Shown: positions 53,045 through 63,529 of the stretch, one piece after another
Numbering within the stretch: the first letter of the stretch is position 1
How the letters are laid out: every line of letters begins with the position of its first letter
Assembly (NCBI GenBank): GCA_030435675.1
Contig: CM059622.1
Location: forward strand, 14,694,001 to 14,758,000
Direction of reading: 5' to 3'
Length of the DNA stretch: 64,000 nucleotides
Source: Steinernema hermaphroditum
Taxonomy: Eukaryota > Nematoda > Chromadorea > Rhabditida > Steinernematidae
Position numbers and translations under genes: made by a program
The notes under the pieces: model-generated
What the model was told of the DNA's origin: nothing
Seen by the model: only the letters and a program-made list of their open reading frames with translations
Database searches by the model: none

Positions 53045-53219
53045 TTGTGATCTGTGCAAACAACATTATTTGTGTTCAAAATAAATATTTGTTCAGAACA
53101 ATAAAGATATTTTCGGAATCCTAGTGAGGAGGCATCGCTTACGATGTTAAATGCATTGGAATATCTTATTCAACATACAAAAACACCCATTTTCACATGG
53201 ACACTTCGAACACACTTCG

Positions 53220-53754
53220 ATGGAATCCGAAAACGCCAATCTTCGAGAACTTGTGGACGTCGCTTTGAAGACAATCACCGAGCTGAGCGATCAAATACAA
53301 AATGTTGCGAGCAATGAAGGAGCGTTCCATTCATGACAAAGACTTTTCTGCAGAAAAGCATCCAGAAGCGGCAGCCAGTAAAGAGTCCGAAGAGGAAAAG
53401 AATCGCCACCGAGAAGAGGCAGGTCTTCGAGCAATCCTATGCGCTTCAAGAAGCTTTGAATGTGGACTCTTCAACTCCACCGCCATGCTCCCCATCTGCT
53501 TCGCTTTTCTCTACTTTTGCTACCTAATCGCTCGCGTTGGCATCTTTCATACGTCGCCTTGGGGCACCGTGATGTTCTTCGCCGAGTACTTAGCGATGTC
53601 CATCATTCTTCATAATGCCCTGTTCAACAGTTGCCTCGGCAGAGCTGCTAGTCTTTCCAGGATACTTGGGGAGTTTGAAGATAATAAGCTTGAGAAAAAC
53701 ATGGTCCCATCACTTTCCCAATGTTTTTCATCGCTCAGAACTATGCAATCTTAA
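53220..53754 (+). pseudogene. Possible membrane-protein gene or pseudogene using three frames
   Basis: An ATG at 53220 opens a helical peptide (MESENANLRELVDVALKTI...) that ends at 53334. The overlapping frame 53333-53527 is basic and then Ser/Pro-rich, and frame 53302-53754 contains two hydrophobic segments (LPICFAFLYFCYLIARVGIF and FFAEYLAMSIILHNALF). Three successive protein-like frames suggest frameshifts or introns I could not resolve. No family recognised. Confidence 0.3.
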
Positions 53755-54223
53755 TGACCTATCTTTAGTTTTCATTGAAGGAGATCAACCATTACGCGAG
53801 GGGACCACCAAGCACATACTACATATTGCTCATATATGTATCGATGTTCGTGCACGATTTATGTTCCCCAAGTCGGGCGGCACTTCATGCATGATAGTTA
53901 ATAAATATCCTTGGCTGAGTGTGGGAATTATGGTGCAAGAAAGAGAAAAAAATTTGAGAAAAGATTAGCGGTATGGTGGGTTGTCCGAATTCGAACTTTT
54001 GCTGACCGGGCATATCTTCTGCACTAAGAAAGGCAAACAGATTTTGAATTTTCCAGCTAAAGGGAGCTTTGTATCTTCCATGAGCACGAAGGCATGACTG
54101 AATCGATTCTGTTACAGTCTTCATCGGGCTGAACCGACGCGCTGAAACCTATGCAATACTATGACAGTTGCATTGCTTCTGCAATGTATATGACAAAATT
54201 CTGAGTGCCCTATCGTGTTCACT
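53755..54223. other. Intergenic
   Basis: No gene recognised. Confidence 0.4.
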
Positions 54224-55072
54224 ATGGATTGCCTTCCTTATGTATTCTACGAATCTGTGGTCTCTATGCTGGAACAGAAAGATCTGAAAACCATATGCTC
54301 GAACTTCAACAAATCCGTTCTACAGTCGTTCTGCCAAGATCGCCTAGAGTATCATCGAGGCGTCACTCTTCACATTCATCACCCCTCTATCACCAACAGT
54401 GGACAAGCCATCTTCATCGTGGATCAGAACAGCCACCGCGTGGACATACGCTCCAAATTTTACATTGATGCTGTAATTGTTGCGGGTCCAACGGAGAAAG
54501 ATTACAATGAGAAGCTTGTATATTCAGAAGGTCTATTGGAGAGAGCGTTGAAGACCTACTCAAAATTTTTCGATCGAAAAGTGTCATTCGATATGGACGA
54601 CGACATGCTGCACGATAGGCAGTTTGCTGAGATGGTCTTGAGGAGCAACCTGGCAAAAATACCCTATTCGGATATCAATATGGCCTACGTCAGTCACCTA
54701 AGTGACCAGTTCCTCAATCGTCAAGTACAATTTGGGATGCTGAAGTCTCTTTTCCTTCTCGGAAACATACCATCAACCACTTTGGAATGCGTCGTGGATC
54801 TGCTAGCTCAGGCCCAGTTCAAATACCTCAGCCTCACCAACATGGAAGAAGTGGAAATGCCGTTCGTTGAAAAACTGCTCCAGAAGTGGAAATCCACCAC
54901 TAACTTTGGATTTTCAATCTACGGGAGGGCAAGCAGCTCACTATGCTTCAAAAAGCTGCTGAAAAAGAACGACGACATGTGGGTAATGAAGCATCCTTCC
55001 GACAGATATTTGGAAACAGTATTCTCTCGATCCGTTGGTCTCATTTGCATTTCCGGGCACTGTCGTCCATGA
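54224..55072 (+). CDS. F-box-like family protein, divergent, 282 aa
   Basis: An intronless protein starting MDCLPYVFYESVVSML, a degenerate F-box-like N-terminus related to the MDSVPY family, followed by LKTICSNFNKSVLQSF. The remainder has helical, leucine-rich segments (LLERALKTYSKFFDRKV, LSDQFLNRQVQFGMLKSL, LECVVDLLAQAQFKYLSL) like the C-terminal domains of nematode F-box families. An alternative ATG three codons upstream is possible. Function unknown; SCF adaptor by analogy only. It is clearly more distant from the other three members than they are from each other. Confidence 0.6.
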   Translation: MDCLPYVFYESVVSMLEQKDLKTICSNFNKSVLQSFCQDRLEYHRGVTLHIHHPSITNSGQAIFIVDQNSHRVDIRSKFYIDAVIVAGPTEKDYNEKLVYSEGLLERALKTYSKFFDRKVSFDMDDDMLHDRQFAEMVLRSNLAKIPYSDINMAYVSHLSDQFLNRQVQFGMLKSLFLLGNIPSTTLECVVDLLAQAQFKYLSLTNMEEVEMPFVEKLLQKWKSTTNFGFSIYGRASSSLCFKKLLKKNDDMWVMKHPSDRYLETVFSRSVGLICISGHCRP

Positions 55073-56264
55073 TAGTCATGTTGTTTGCGTCCGTCAATAA
55101 AAGGTCGTAAATGTAAATGAGATGAGAGTGAAAATGGGTTGAATGGGCCTTCGTTCATGAATATCTTGCAGCGCCACTGTGCGCGCTTTATTCGAATATT
55201 TGTATTTGTATTTGGATTATAAACACAACGAACTCAAAGCCGCGAAAGTCAAACACAAAGTGCAATGGGCGATGTTCCATTTCTGTCGGTGGGTCGCTTT
55301 TAGAAATGATTTGAGGGACCGGTCGCTCTTGGCCATCGCTGCTGCGCGATGACCATCCCGGCTCCCATAAGGCACGGAGTATCAGGGAGCCGTAGTTACC
55401 ACAGCACAACCATACCGCGTTGCCTAGATTCGTTGCAACGTCCACGTCCACTATCTGCACCGCACATGGCTCCCCGCTTCTCCGTGCTTCGCCAGACCAT
55501 TGATGACCAGAGCTGTCCCCATGGTCTCCATGGATCGATACGAGACTTTCCAACCTCGAGATCATAATGAAAATCTCGAAGCGAGACTTCGAAACTTCGA
55601 GACCCGAGACTTTTCACTCTTTTCCGGAACCACAGTTGTCGGATTCGGGTTTTTGGGTCGGCTTCCCGAAGTGAAATCTCCCATTATTAGGAAGTGGCTA
55701 TAAAATTCGCTATTTCCTTGATGTTCCAGGATTTCTGGAAGCAAGAGGCATTGTGCCAACAACGAACTCATTCGGCGAACCTCGAGTGCACAACCCGACC
55801 GATCGCCGCCGACACAAAATGGAAGAACAGCGCAGAAAACACTTGTTTGCCATCACAATTCTGCGATGGTACACGCCATATCAGGAAAAAATTTGGAATG
55901 TAAACACCAGAATATAAACAATCGATAGGAACCCCGCAGCATGTGAATAAGCCATACTGGTTATATATTCAGCGTGGGCGCTCTTCTATCTCTTTCCATA
56001 TCATTTTGTGTTCTTTCGAATTCGAATCTTCATTTTGTCTTTTCCGTTATATGGATCACTAAGAGCATTTATTCCGAAAGCGAATAACTAATTTAGTTCC
56101 ACTCAACTATGATTTAAAAGGACGTTCCTGACGTCAAATCTTGAACTCCCCCCTTGCACTAAACATTACCTATATTGTACCCTTGCTTAACAAACCCACA
56201 GGCTTAGCTGATAAGACCCGTCCCCATCAGTTCCGTCTCTCTGTAGGCTTAGTCATTCACCGCG
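55073..56264. other. Intergenic; TCGAGACTTCGAA-type repeats
   Basis: 55540-55615 contains overlapping short palindromes (AATCTCGAAGCGAGACTTCG, AAACTTCGAGACCCGAGAC), like those at 42.74-42.81 kb. No gene recognised. Confidence 0.45.
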
Positions 56265-58650
56265 ATGACATCGTCGTTGCACGTCGTGCACTATCTCTCT
56301 CTGTTGGTCCTCCTCCACCATGGACTGTCCGTGCCCCAGCCGGAACAAGTGCACATCTCCCTCACCGGTGATCTGAGTCAAATGCAAGTCACCTGGTTGA
56401 CGATGGAACCCGGTAAAGGAACCCTTTGCCAAAAACAACGTTTTAAGATCCATTTAGTGAGTGGTCAGCCCTATGTGAAGTACGGCCGTCTTGAAGATGA
56501 CTTAAAGTACAAGAACCCTGGTGTAAAGGACAGCTTCACTGACAACGGACCCCAACGCAAAGTGAGATACGTGTATACGGCGCAAATGACCAACTTGAAA
56601 CCGGACACCTATTACTGTAAGTGTTTGAGTGTTATGGTAAAGGGGCGTCAAATCTATTAGTGTATCGCATCATTTCTAAGGGACATAATGTCCAAATAAT
56701 ATCTGTTTACTCGAGTGCATAGTTCGAGCTGACTTTGGAATCTGGACGTTTACCGACCCTCAGCCATTGATGACCGCATTTTTTGCAGTATGGACCGATT
56801 TTTAAATCCGATCGAGAGACTTCCAAGTGCACTCGCCGCCGCCCATCACAATCAAAAAATAGACCGAACAGCTAAATAAGGTCCAATTAGGGGTAAATTC
56901 CGGAAAAACCCGAACCCGAACTCAAAAATCTGAACCCAACAATTTTTGAATGGACTTTTTCGTTGTTTGGTCGGATTTTCGGGTTCGAGCCGATGACTAC
57001 TCTAGTCCTAGCTTACAATGAGGCATCAACTGCGTTGAGTGGGCGCGCTTTAATATGATTTTTGTGTTTGTGTTTACCCTTTTGCCCTAATATACACATG
57101 TAGTTTCTTTGGGAAGTAAATGCCTTTTAAAAACAACAGTATTTAAGACTACTCGGTGGGCAGTGCCAATGGAGCGTTCTCCAAAGTGTTCAAGTTCAAG
57201 ACCTTCCCCCAAGGAGAATTCCCCATAAAGATCTGCATCTATGGTGACTTGGGAATACAGAATGGACAGTTCAACGACATCATCCATGGCAAGGAACAAG
57301 GCTACTATGATATGATCATCCACGTCGGTGAGCTACTTGCAGATATGGAGGAATACCGAAATTTTTGAAGTGGGACAGGTTCCCTCAAATGGTCTAAATT
57401 CTGACCCTTTCTTCATTCATTTCCCGATAAATCCTGGACTGTCTTTTCCAGGAGACCTAGCCTACGACCTCTTCACAGAAAACGGTGACTACGGCGACGA
57501 GTTCTTCCGAATAATGGAACCTGTCACTTCCACGATTCCCTACATGGTCATCCCGGGAAATCACGAGCAAGACGTAAACCTCGACTTCCTTCACTACAGA
57601 AAGAGATTGGTGATGCCCGGCAAAGGCTCAGCTCTGCACGGCCTATACTACAGCTTCAACCTCGGACTGTTCCACTTTGCCGGCCTCAATTCCGAGTCCT
57701 ACGCTCTGAGCCGAACAGACGAAACAATCGATCAGTTCCAGTGGCTTAAGCAGGATCTCGATGTTTGTTCATTTCGCATGCCCACGATGAAAACGGACGT
57801 TTAGAAGACGACTGCTCCATGGATCTTCACGGCCATCCATCGCCCTATGTACTGTTCCAACTCAAGACCCTGGTACGATCCTAGCAACGACTGCAACGGT
57901 TCCGACAATATTGCCGTAAGCTATAGTCATAATTATTCTAATCTGAGCTAGAAACAGCCTTCAAACCTATGTGGATTTGCCTAATGGACCCCTCATTCAT
58001 CAATAAGTAGTATATGAGGTCCTTATTGGGATTAGGATGTCACCATAGCATCATGATGTTTCTAATTGGATGTTAAGACTAGTCAGTCCTTTCCTGATGA
58101 GACCCAAGCTTAATAGAGACTCCGACCATGATGTATTTTCTGACTGGGGAGTTGCTTCTATCCCATTATATTCTTCAGTGCTGAACTGTCATCAGAACTG
58201 TTACAGATCCGTGTTGGCGACGGAAACATGCCCGGTCTCGAGCAACTCTACATGGAGAAGGGCGTCGACATCGCCTTCTATGGCCACATGCACTCCTACG
58301 AACGAATGTGGCCCGTCTACAACAAAGTCGCCTACAAGCAGCAGGACCGTGACAGAACCTACAACGCCCCGACGCCGATTCATGTAGTCACCGGATCAGC
58401 GGTGCGATAAGCGTCCTATGGGCGGTTTAACTCATGGTTCTCTCTTCAGGGTTGCCACACTCCACACACCCGTCAGGACAAGAATGAGAAATGGAGTGCA
58501 GTGAGAAGCGATGACTATGGAGTGACGGTCGTGCACCTCTACAACGCCACTCACGCACATCTTCGCCAGTTTTCCACGGAGCAACATGCCGATGTCGACC
58601 AATATTGGCTAATCAAGGATGAGGGATATCGTCCGGGAAGACAGCCTTGA
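56265..58650 (+). CDS. Purple acid phosphatase, 449 aa, 6 exons
   Basis: Metallophosphatase of the purple acid phosphatase/ACP7 family: a secreted or lysosomal enzyme with a dinuclear metal centre that hydrolyses phosphomonoesters. Exons 56265-56616, 57148-57327, 57452-57762, 57805-57915, 58207-58401 and 58450-58650 join in phase. A signal peptide (LHVVHYLSLLVLLHHGLSV) precedes the fibronectin-like N-terminal domain (QVHISLTGDLSQMQVTWLT). All five metal motifs are present: YGDLG, GDLAYD, GNHE, the AIHRPMYC histidine and GHMHSYER. The length fits the family. The second exon uses an ATTTAAG acceptor in place of CAG; that join (YYYYSVGSANGAF) should be confirmed. Introns 1 and 4 are longer and contain no recognisable gene. 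Confidence 0.93.
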
Positions 58651-58768
58651 CTTTAGATCGACTTTAGGTAGCTGTGTTTTTAAAAGATTTGAAAGTTTGC
58701 ACGAGCAATAATTTTACTATACGAGTTACAGTTACATTTGATAAAGGTGTCAAGCTCATGACGACAAT

Positions 58769-59656
58769 TTAAGCCTTGACGAAGACAGCAGAGCGAGGAG
58801 GGCAAGGGCAGTAGGAGGCGTCGTGGCCAGGGATTCCAGGGCCTCCAGCGACTCCAGGAGTTCCACCGATGCCGGCAACGCCGGGAACTCCAGCAGGACC
58901 GGCGGGGCCTTCGGGTCCAGCAGCTCCAGGGGCGCCGTTCTGTCCAGGGGCACCGGGGGCGCCAGCGGGTCCAGCAACTCCAGGGGCTCCGGCGGGTCCG
59001 GGCTTTCCTTTGCCGCGTTGTCCGTCCTGACCGGGGGCGCCAGGCTGACCGTTCTGTCCAGGGGCTCCGGGGGTTCCAGCGTCGCCAGCGGGTCCAGAAG
59101 CTCCGGGTTGTCCGTTCTGGCCAGGGGCGCCAGAGCTTCCGGGGCGGCCGTCGGGGCCGGCAGGGCCAGCGGGTCCGTCGGGTCCCTGAGGTCCAGGAGC
59201 GCCAGCGGGGCACTGAATGCACTTTCCGTCGTGGGGAGCGCAGGTGATCGGAGAGTAGGTGGCGACGTTGTCCTCACCGCGAGGTCCGGGGGCGCCGGGA
59301 GTTCCATCCTGTCCGGGCTGGCCAGGAGGTCCGGGGGGACCGGGCGGGCACGTGGGCTTGACGGGCTCGCACTGACACCAGGCGGGGAGTCCGTTGAAGT
59401 TCTGACGCTTCTGGCGGAAGATGCTGTTGAGGGGGTTCTCGCGGGGCTTGGTGGGGGGAGTGACGGAGAGTTGGATGTCCATCATGTGGGTCCAGGCGCT
59501 GTCCGTCTCCACACGGAACACCTGCACGCCGTCGATGACCTCCTCGTGCACCTCGCTGATGGTGGAGTAGAGCGAGGGGATCACGAGGAGGCAGGCCACA
59601 ATGGCCATCGTGGAGCAGGCCGACGCGACACCGACGAGGAGCTTCTCTTCGAACAT
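58769..59656 (-). CDS. Cuticle collagen, 295 aa (inverted duplicate)
   Basis: A near-identical inverted copy of the collagen at 20321-21208. The [16 protein letters not shown] start, furin-like [14 protein letters not shown] start of the triplet domain and [13 protein letters not shown] tail are all kept. About six residue differences were seen, spread along the protein. Identity extends through about 200 bp of promoter (TATA box, upstream GCGCGCATCTCTCGCTG block) and stops just after the stop codon. Role as for copy 1: cuticle structural collagen. Confidence 0.93.
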   Translation of the reverse strand: MFEEKLLVGVASACSTMAIVACLLVIPSLYSTISEVHEEVIDGVQVFRVETDSAWTHMMDIQLSVTPPTKPRENPLNSIFRQKRQNFNGLPAWCQCEPVKPTCPPGPPGPPGQPGQDGTPGAPGPRGEDNVATYSPITCAPHDGKCIQCPAGAPGPQGPDGPAGPAGPDGRPGSSGAPGQNGQPGASGPAGDAGTPGAPGQNGQPGAPGQDGQRGKGKPGPAGAPGVAGPAGAPGAPGQNGAPGAAGPEGPAGPAGVPGVAGIGGTPGVAGGPGIPGHDASYCPCPPRSAVFVKA

Positions 59657-59860
59657 GCTGGAGAATGTCTTCTTCGATGGGAGTGACCGCTGCAGTCGTA
59701 TTTATATATCCCTTCCGTAGGGGAGAACCTGATGGCGCGAGAGTAAAAAGTGTACAAGAGCGCGGAACAAACAGCGAGAGATGCGCGCTCCATCTAAGGA
59801 TGTGCTTTTTTGCGTGATCGGGCGATATCTCCAACAGCTAAATCTATCAATCTGAGCAGA
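59657..59860 (-). promoter_or_regulatory. Collagen promoter with TATA box (copy 2)
   Basis: Contains TATATAAATAC near 59698-59708 and matches 20110-20320 with few changes. Similarity fades beyond about 59865. Confidence 0.65.
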
Positions 59861-60121
59861 AAAGAAAAGTTCATTTGTGCAGATCTACAACGGTTTATGC
59901 ATACTTCACGAAGTTGAGGGCACTGAGAAATCAGCAAATATCAAAGGAGCGTACAGTCAAGAGCGAAAAAAATTACTCATCATTTGGATTAATCACGATC
60001 CGTTGTCGAAAATGTCCTACTCACTCGAGAGTGACCTACGAACATAGTCATCGATGAGTCGGCCTTCCGAAAGGGAAATGTCCCATCCGGATCCATTCAG
60101 TCGGATCGTCACTCACCAGCG

Positions 60122-61070
60122 ATGCGGCCTCTCCTCCTCATCCTTCTGGCGCTCTCTATCTCGCCGTCGGCTAGCTTTCTGATGTGCAACTACTGCGCCT
60201 CTCAGGACTTCTATGATGTGAGTATAGGCTACGATGCAACCACTTGGCAATCATTGCAGGACACGTTTGCGTTCGTCTCTCGCCAAGTGACCCACCGACT
60301 GACTCGCGTCCGATACATCTCCACCCAGCGCTGCGGCCACCCTCAGAACCACGACGAGATCAAGTGTTTGGACCGGTGCTTCACCATGGTCTCCCACTAC
60401 GTCGACCAAAACGGTGCCCACAAAACGGCCGGTTAGTATGAATGGCTACATATTCTCCCCAAAGAGATCTCGTTTAGAGGTGCGCTCGTGTGAAGTTCTA
60501 CATCTGGAGCAGGAAGAACGCCTTCTGTACTCCGAGAACCGCTGTTACGAACGTCAGTTCAAGGGAAAGAATCAGACCATTTGCTTCTGTGCTGGGAAGA
60601 ACCGATGTAACAACGGAGTCGGCGACTTCTTCGAAACTTCACCCACTGAAGAACCTGAAGTCGATGCCCATGAAGTCCAACTATCCAGCTCAACTGCCAC
60701 TACTAAAAAGCCAACTACAGAGGCGGCAACCGAAACAACTTCTACTTCGACGAAGGCCTCAATTGTACTGGCTCCTCTAACTACTCATCAACCTACGATC
60801 GACGTTTCTGTAAAGGAAGAAGTGACTCATCATGAGGTCGTTCCAACCAAGTCCTCGACCACCACAAAGCCAATTCCACTCCTGGAACCTAACGAAGATG
60901 ATGATCATGAAAGTAAACAGCTTTCGGAGATCATCAATAGCATTAATGATGACCTTCAAAGCATTGATGATGTGGCTTCAATTATTTCCGCGTCAATGAA
61001 AATTGCTCCCATTTCGAATACTTTCTTTCCCCTCCTTGCTCTCGCTCCGATCATCATCATCGTATATTGA
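60122..61070 (+). CDS. Ly6/ET-module-like surface protein, 286 aa, 3 exons (copy 1)
   Basis: Exons 60122-60217, 60260-60431 and 60478-61070 are in phase. Signal peptide LLLILLALSISPSASF, then a Cys-rich three-finger-like domain: CNYCASQDF, RCGHPQNHDEIKCLDRC, SCEVLH, NRCYERQFKGKNQTICFC and the closing RCNN typical of Ly6/uPAR/ET-module folds. A Thr/Ser-rich, probably glycosylated stalk and a C-terminal hydrophobic end (PLLALAPIIIIVY) suggest a GPI-anchored surface protein. The first intron (60218-60259, 42 bp) is a multiple of three without stops, with perfect GTGAGT and TTGCAG; reading through it would add 14 residues. A near-identical copy starts 3408 bp downstream. Confidence 0.78.
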
Positions 61071-61207
61071 GATTCTTTCATGACTATGAAGTCTTTCCGC
61101 GTATTTATGTTCACCTCCTGAATTTTTGTCTTATTTATACGTGGAGCAATACTGAATGTGTTCAGAATAAATGGCGGTTGATGTAAGCATCCAACAGTAC
61201 TCCTTGG

Positions 61208-61688
61208 TGTGTTGAAAAATAAAAAAGATCGAATTGGAAAATTCCTGGAATCGTGCTCGGACCTATCCGTCAGACTCGAACTATTTTCCATCGAATTCGT
61301 TGCTGATAGAGCGGAAGAGGTGGCAGTCGGATAGCTGTATGCTGGATGAGCGAGGTCTTCGTTGCTGTTTCGCACGGGTCCGTCTTACAACGTACGCTCT
61401 TGCCTCATCTCTTTAATTGCTGCTGCGAAGCTGCCCAAATGGATTGCAGCCGTGAGGGTAATGCCTCTGTTTAGAATTTCCCAGTAGATCATTTCGTCTC
61501 CAGGAGCGAGGTGGGGTCGGGAGGACTTCCTCTTGTATCTGGAGAGCAGGACTAGCTGACTGATATTTCTGGGCTTCTGAGAGGTCGCGGGGGCCGGGAC
61601 GTAAGGTTGCTCCCAATTTCGTTTTGTAGCCCAAAGAAATAAGATGAGCAAATACAGTCACGTGGCTGACATGCCTCTGCTCTCCCAA
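61208..61688 (-). CDS. Possible small gene, unresolved
   Basis: Minus frames 61651-61385 (ending ILNRGITLTAAIHLGSFAA...) and 61375-61208 (SYPTATSSALSATNSMENSS) have protein-like composition and could be two exons, but I found no acceptable splice pair. It may be a decayed gene. Confidence 0.22.
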
Positions 61689-62027
61689 TTACCATGTTGA
61701 CTTCATTTTGTCTACATTAATGTGTCGTAGAAGATCGGAGTTATCCAGCTTTAGTTTTTAGGAATTGAACGAGTCATTTTATGCTGTTTTTACACTGTTT
61801 TGGATGTCAAACCTTCATCATAAACGCTGTTGATGTCAGAAAATGTAACGAAAAGACGCAAAGTTTGAAATGGACATCAACGATGAAGGTTCGAAGCGAA
61901 GCTATAGATGTGAACTAACGAATATTCAACAAGTAAGTGCTTAGGCAAAGAAAACACACAATGACAAAACTTAAATCGTGAAATCGACAAAACTCACAGT
62001 GAAGAAGAAGCAGTGCTCGTTGCTGTC

Positions 62028-63296
62028 GACTTACGACTTACGACTTTATTTCGGGAATCAAAGGCATTATGCCTTGCGCGACACCGAAATTAGACAAACA
62101 GAGGATGTCTGGCAGATTACTTCATCCCTGGTGCGGCGTAGATGTCGAACCGGTCGTAGACGGCGCACTTCACGGGGCATCTGGGAATCGGCAAATCTTC
62201 AGCTGTGGCAGCGGAACATCGTTTGCGGCACAGCGGACGCTTTGTGAGCTTGCATCTGATGGTCCATGGTCCGGGAGTTGCGTCTTCGCTGGTCCTCAGA
62301 GCGTCGGCGACCTTCGGGATGACATCTGACGCAGCGTCGGGCGTCGGATTCCTGGCGCCGGACATGTTGGACAGCCGGAACAGTCACAACTGTCACGGGT
62401 TTGCCATCTGGCCAATCAGACACTCAGAGAGCGACCGGAGGGACCGACCGCTCGCCACCACGATACGAGTGTTACCTTGGTTGCTGTCGACACCAATTTC
62501 AATCCAAAATTAAGTGTGCATTCTTGCGCTTTCGAACAGCCAACGCCAACCGTTTTTGTTTTTTCGATCGATAATGTGCTAGTCAGTGTATTGTTTTGCA
62601 TTTTGTGTGTCTTCTTTAGCCGACGGGAATGTTAAGCGAGTGTCTCAAAGCGAACTTAAGGCTTTGATCTCATCATGATGATTTTCGCTTTGACTTGCTT
62701 AGCTTTTATCTCAAAAAATTCCTGCCGACTACCCTTTTTTTAATTGATCAATACATTATTTTCCGGTTCCAGTCCTTATTTATTATCATTATTATTATCC
62801 TGTTTTCTCACTCGTGTCGCGGTGGCGAGCGGTCGGCCCCTCCGGTCGCTCTCTGAGTGTCTGATTGGCCAGATGGCAAACCCCGTGGCAGTTGTGACTG
62901 TTCCGGCTTCCAGAGGGAATTGGGACACCCGGAAGCCGTAGTCCCACCACCGCTGACAACAAGATGTCCGACGCCAGGAATCCAGCTGTGTGAGAAGTCA
63001 TCCTGAAGGTCGCCGTCGCTCTGAGGACCAGCGAGAACGCAACTCCCGGACCACGGACCATCAGATTCGAGCTCAGAAGCGTCCGCTGTGCTGCAAACGA
63101 TGATTCGCTGCTGTATCCGAAGATTTGCCGATTCACAGATGCCCAGTGAAGTGCGCCGCCACCCACCGGTTCGACATCAACGCCGCGCCAGGGATGAAGT
63201 CGTCTGCCAGACATCCTCTGTTTGTCTATTATTCGGTGTCGTGCAAGGCGTAAGCCTTTGATTCACGAAATAAACTCGTAAACTCGTAAACTCGTA
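62028..63296. mobile_element. Foldback DNA element with ~400-bp inverted arms
   Basis: Left arm about 62028-62470 and right arm about 62810-63296 are imperfect inverted repeats around a ~340-bp AT-rich loop. Outer ends carry TTTATTTCG(G/T)GAATCAAAGGC followed by CCTTGC(G/A)CGACACCGAA, and next to them short subterminal repeats (ACTTACGACTTACGAC; ACGAGTTTACGAGTTT in the other arm). The inner arms share CAATCAGACACTCAGAGAGC and GGTTTGCCATCTGGC. No transposase is visible, so it is non-autonomous. It lies between the two Ly6/ET-module copies. Confidence 0.88.
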
Positions 63297-63529
63297 TTAT
63301 TATCCTTATTCGGCTCTGGTCTTTAGTTATTTTCGTTTGAACGTGGAGAGCCGGCTTCCAACGAATTTCTGAAAATTACTCACTGTCACACAATGAACAA
63401 CCCTCGGATGCCGCTATAGGGTGACTCAGAACTGATGACCTGCGAACTTAGTCATCGGTCGATGAGTGGATCTTCCGAAAGGGAAATGTCCCATCCGGAT
63501 CCATTCAGTCGGATCGTCACTCACCAGCG

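Noticed and set aside
58823..59686. Long plus-strand open frame (287 codons), and its equivalent 20291-21220 on the minus strand
   Set aside because: These are antisense shadows of the two collagens: GGN codons read backwards lack stops. The Ser/Gly-rich product has no collagen or other domain.
62117..63214. Open frames inside the foldback element, including 139 codons on the minus strand
   Set aside because: The same reading appears in both inverted arms and has no transposase or other domain; it is repeat sequence.
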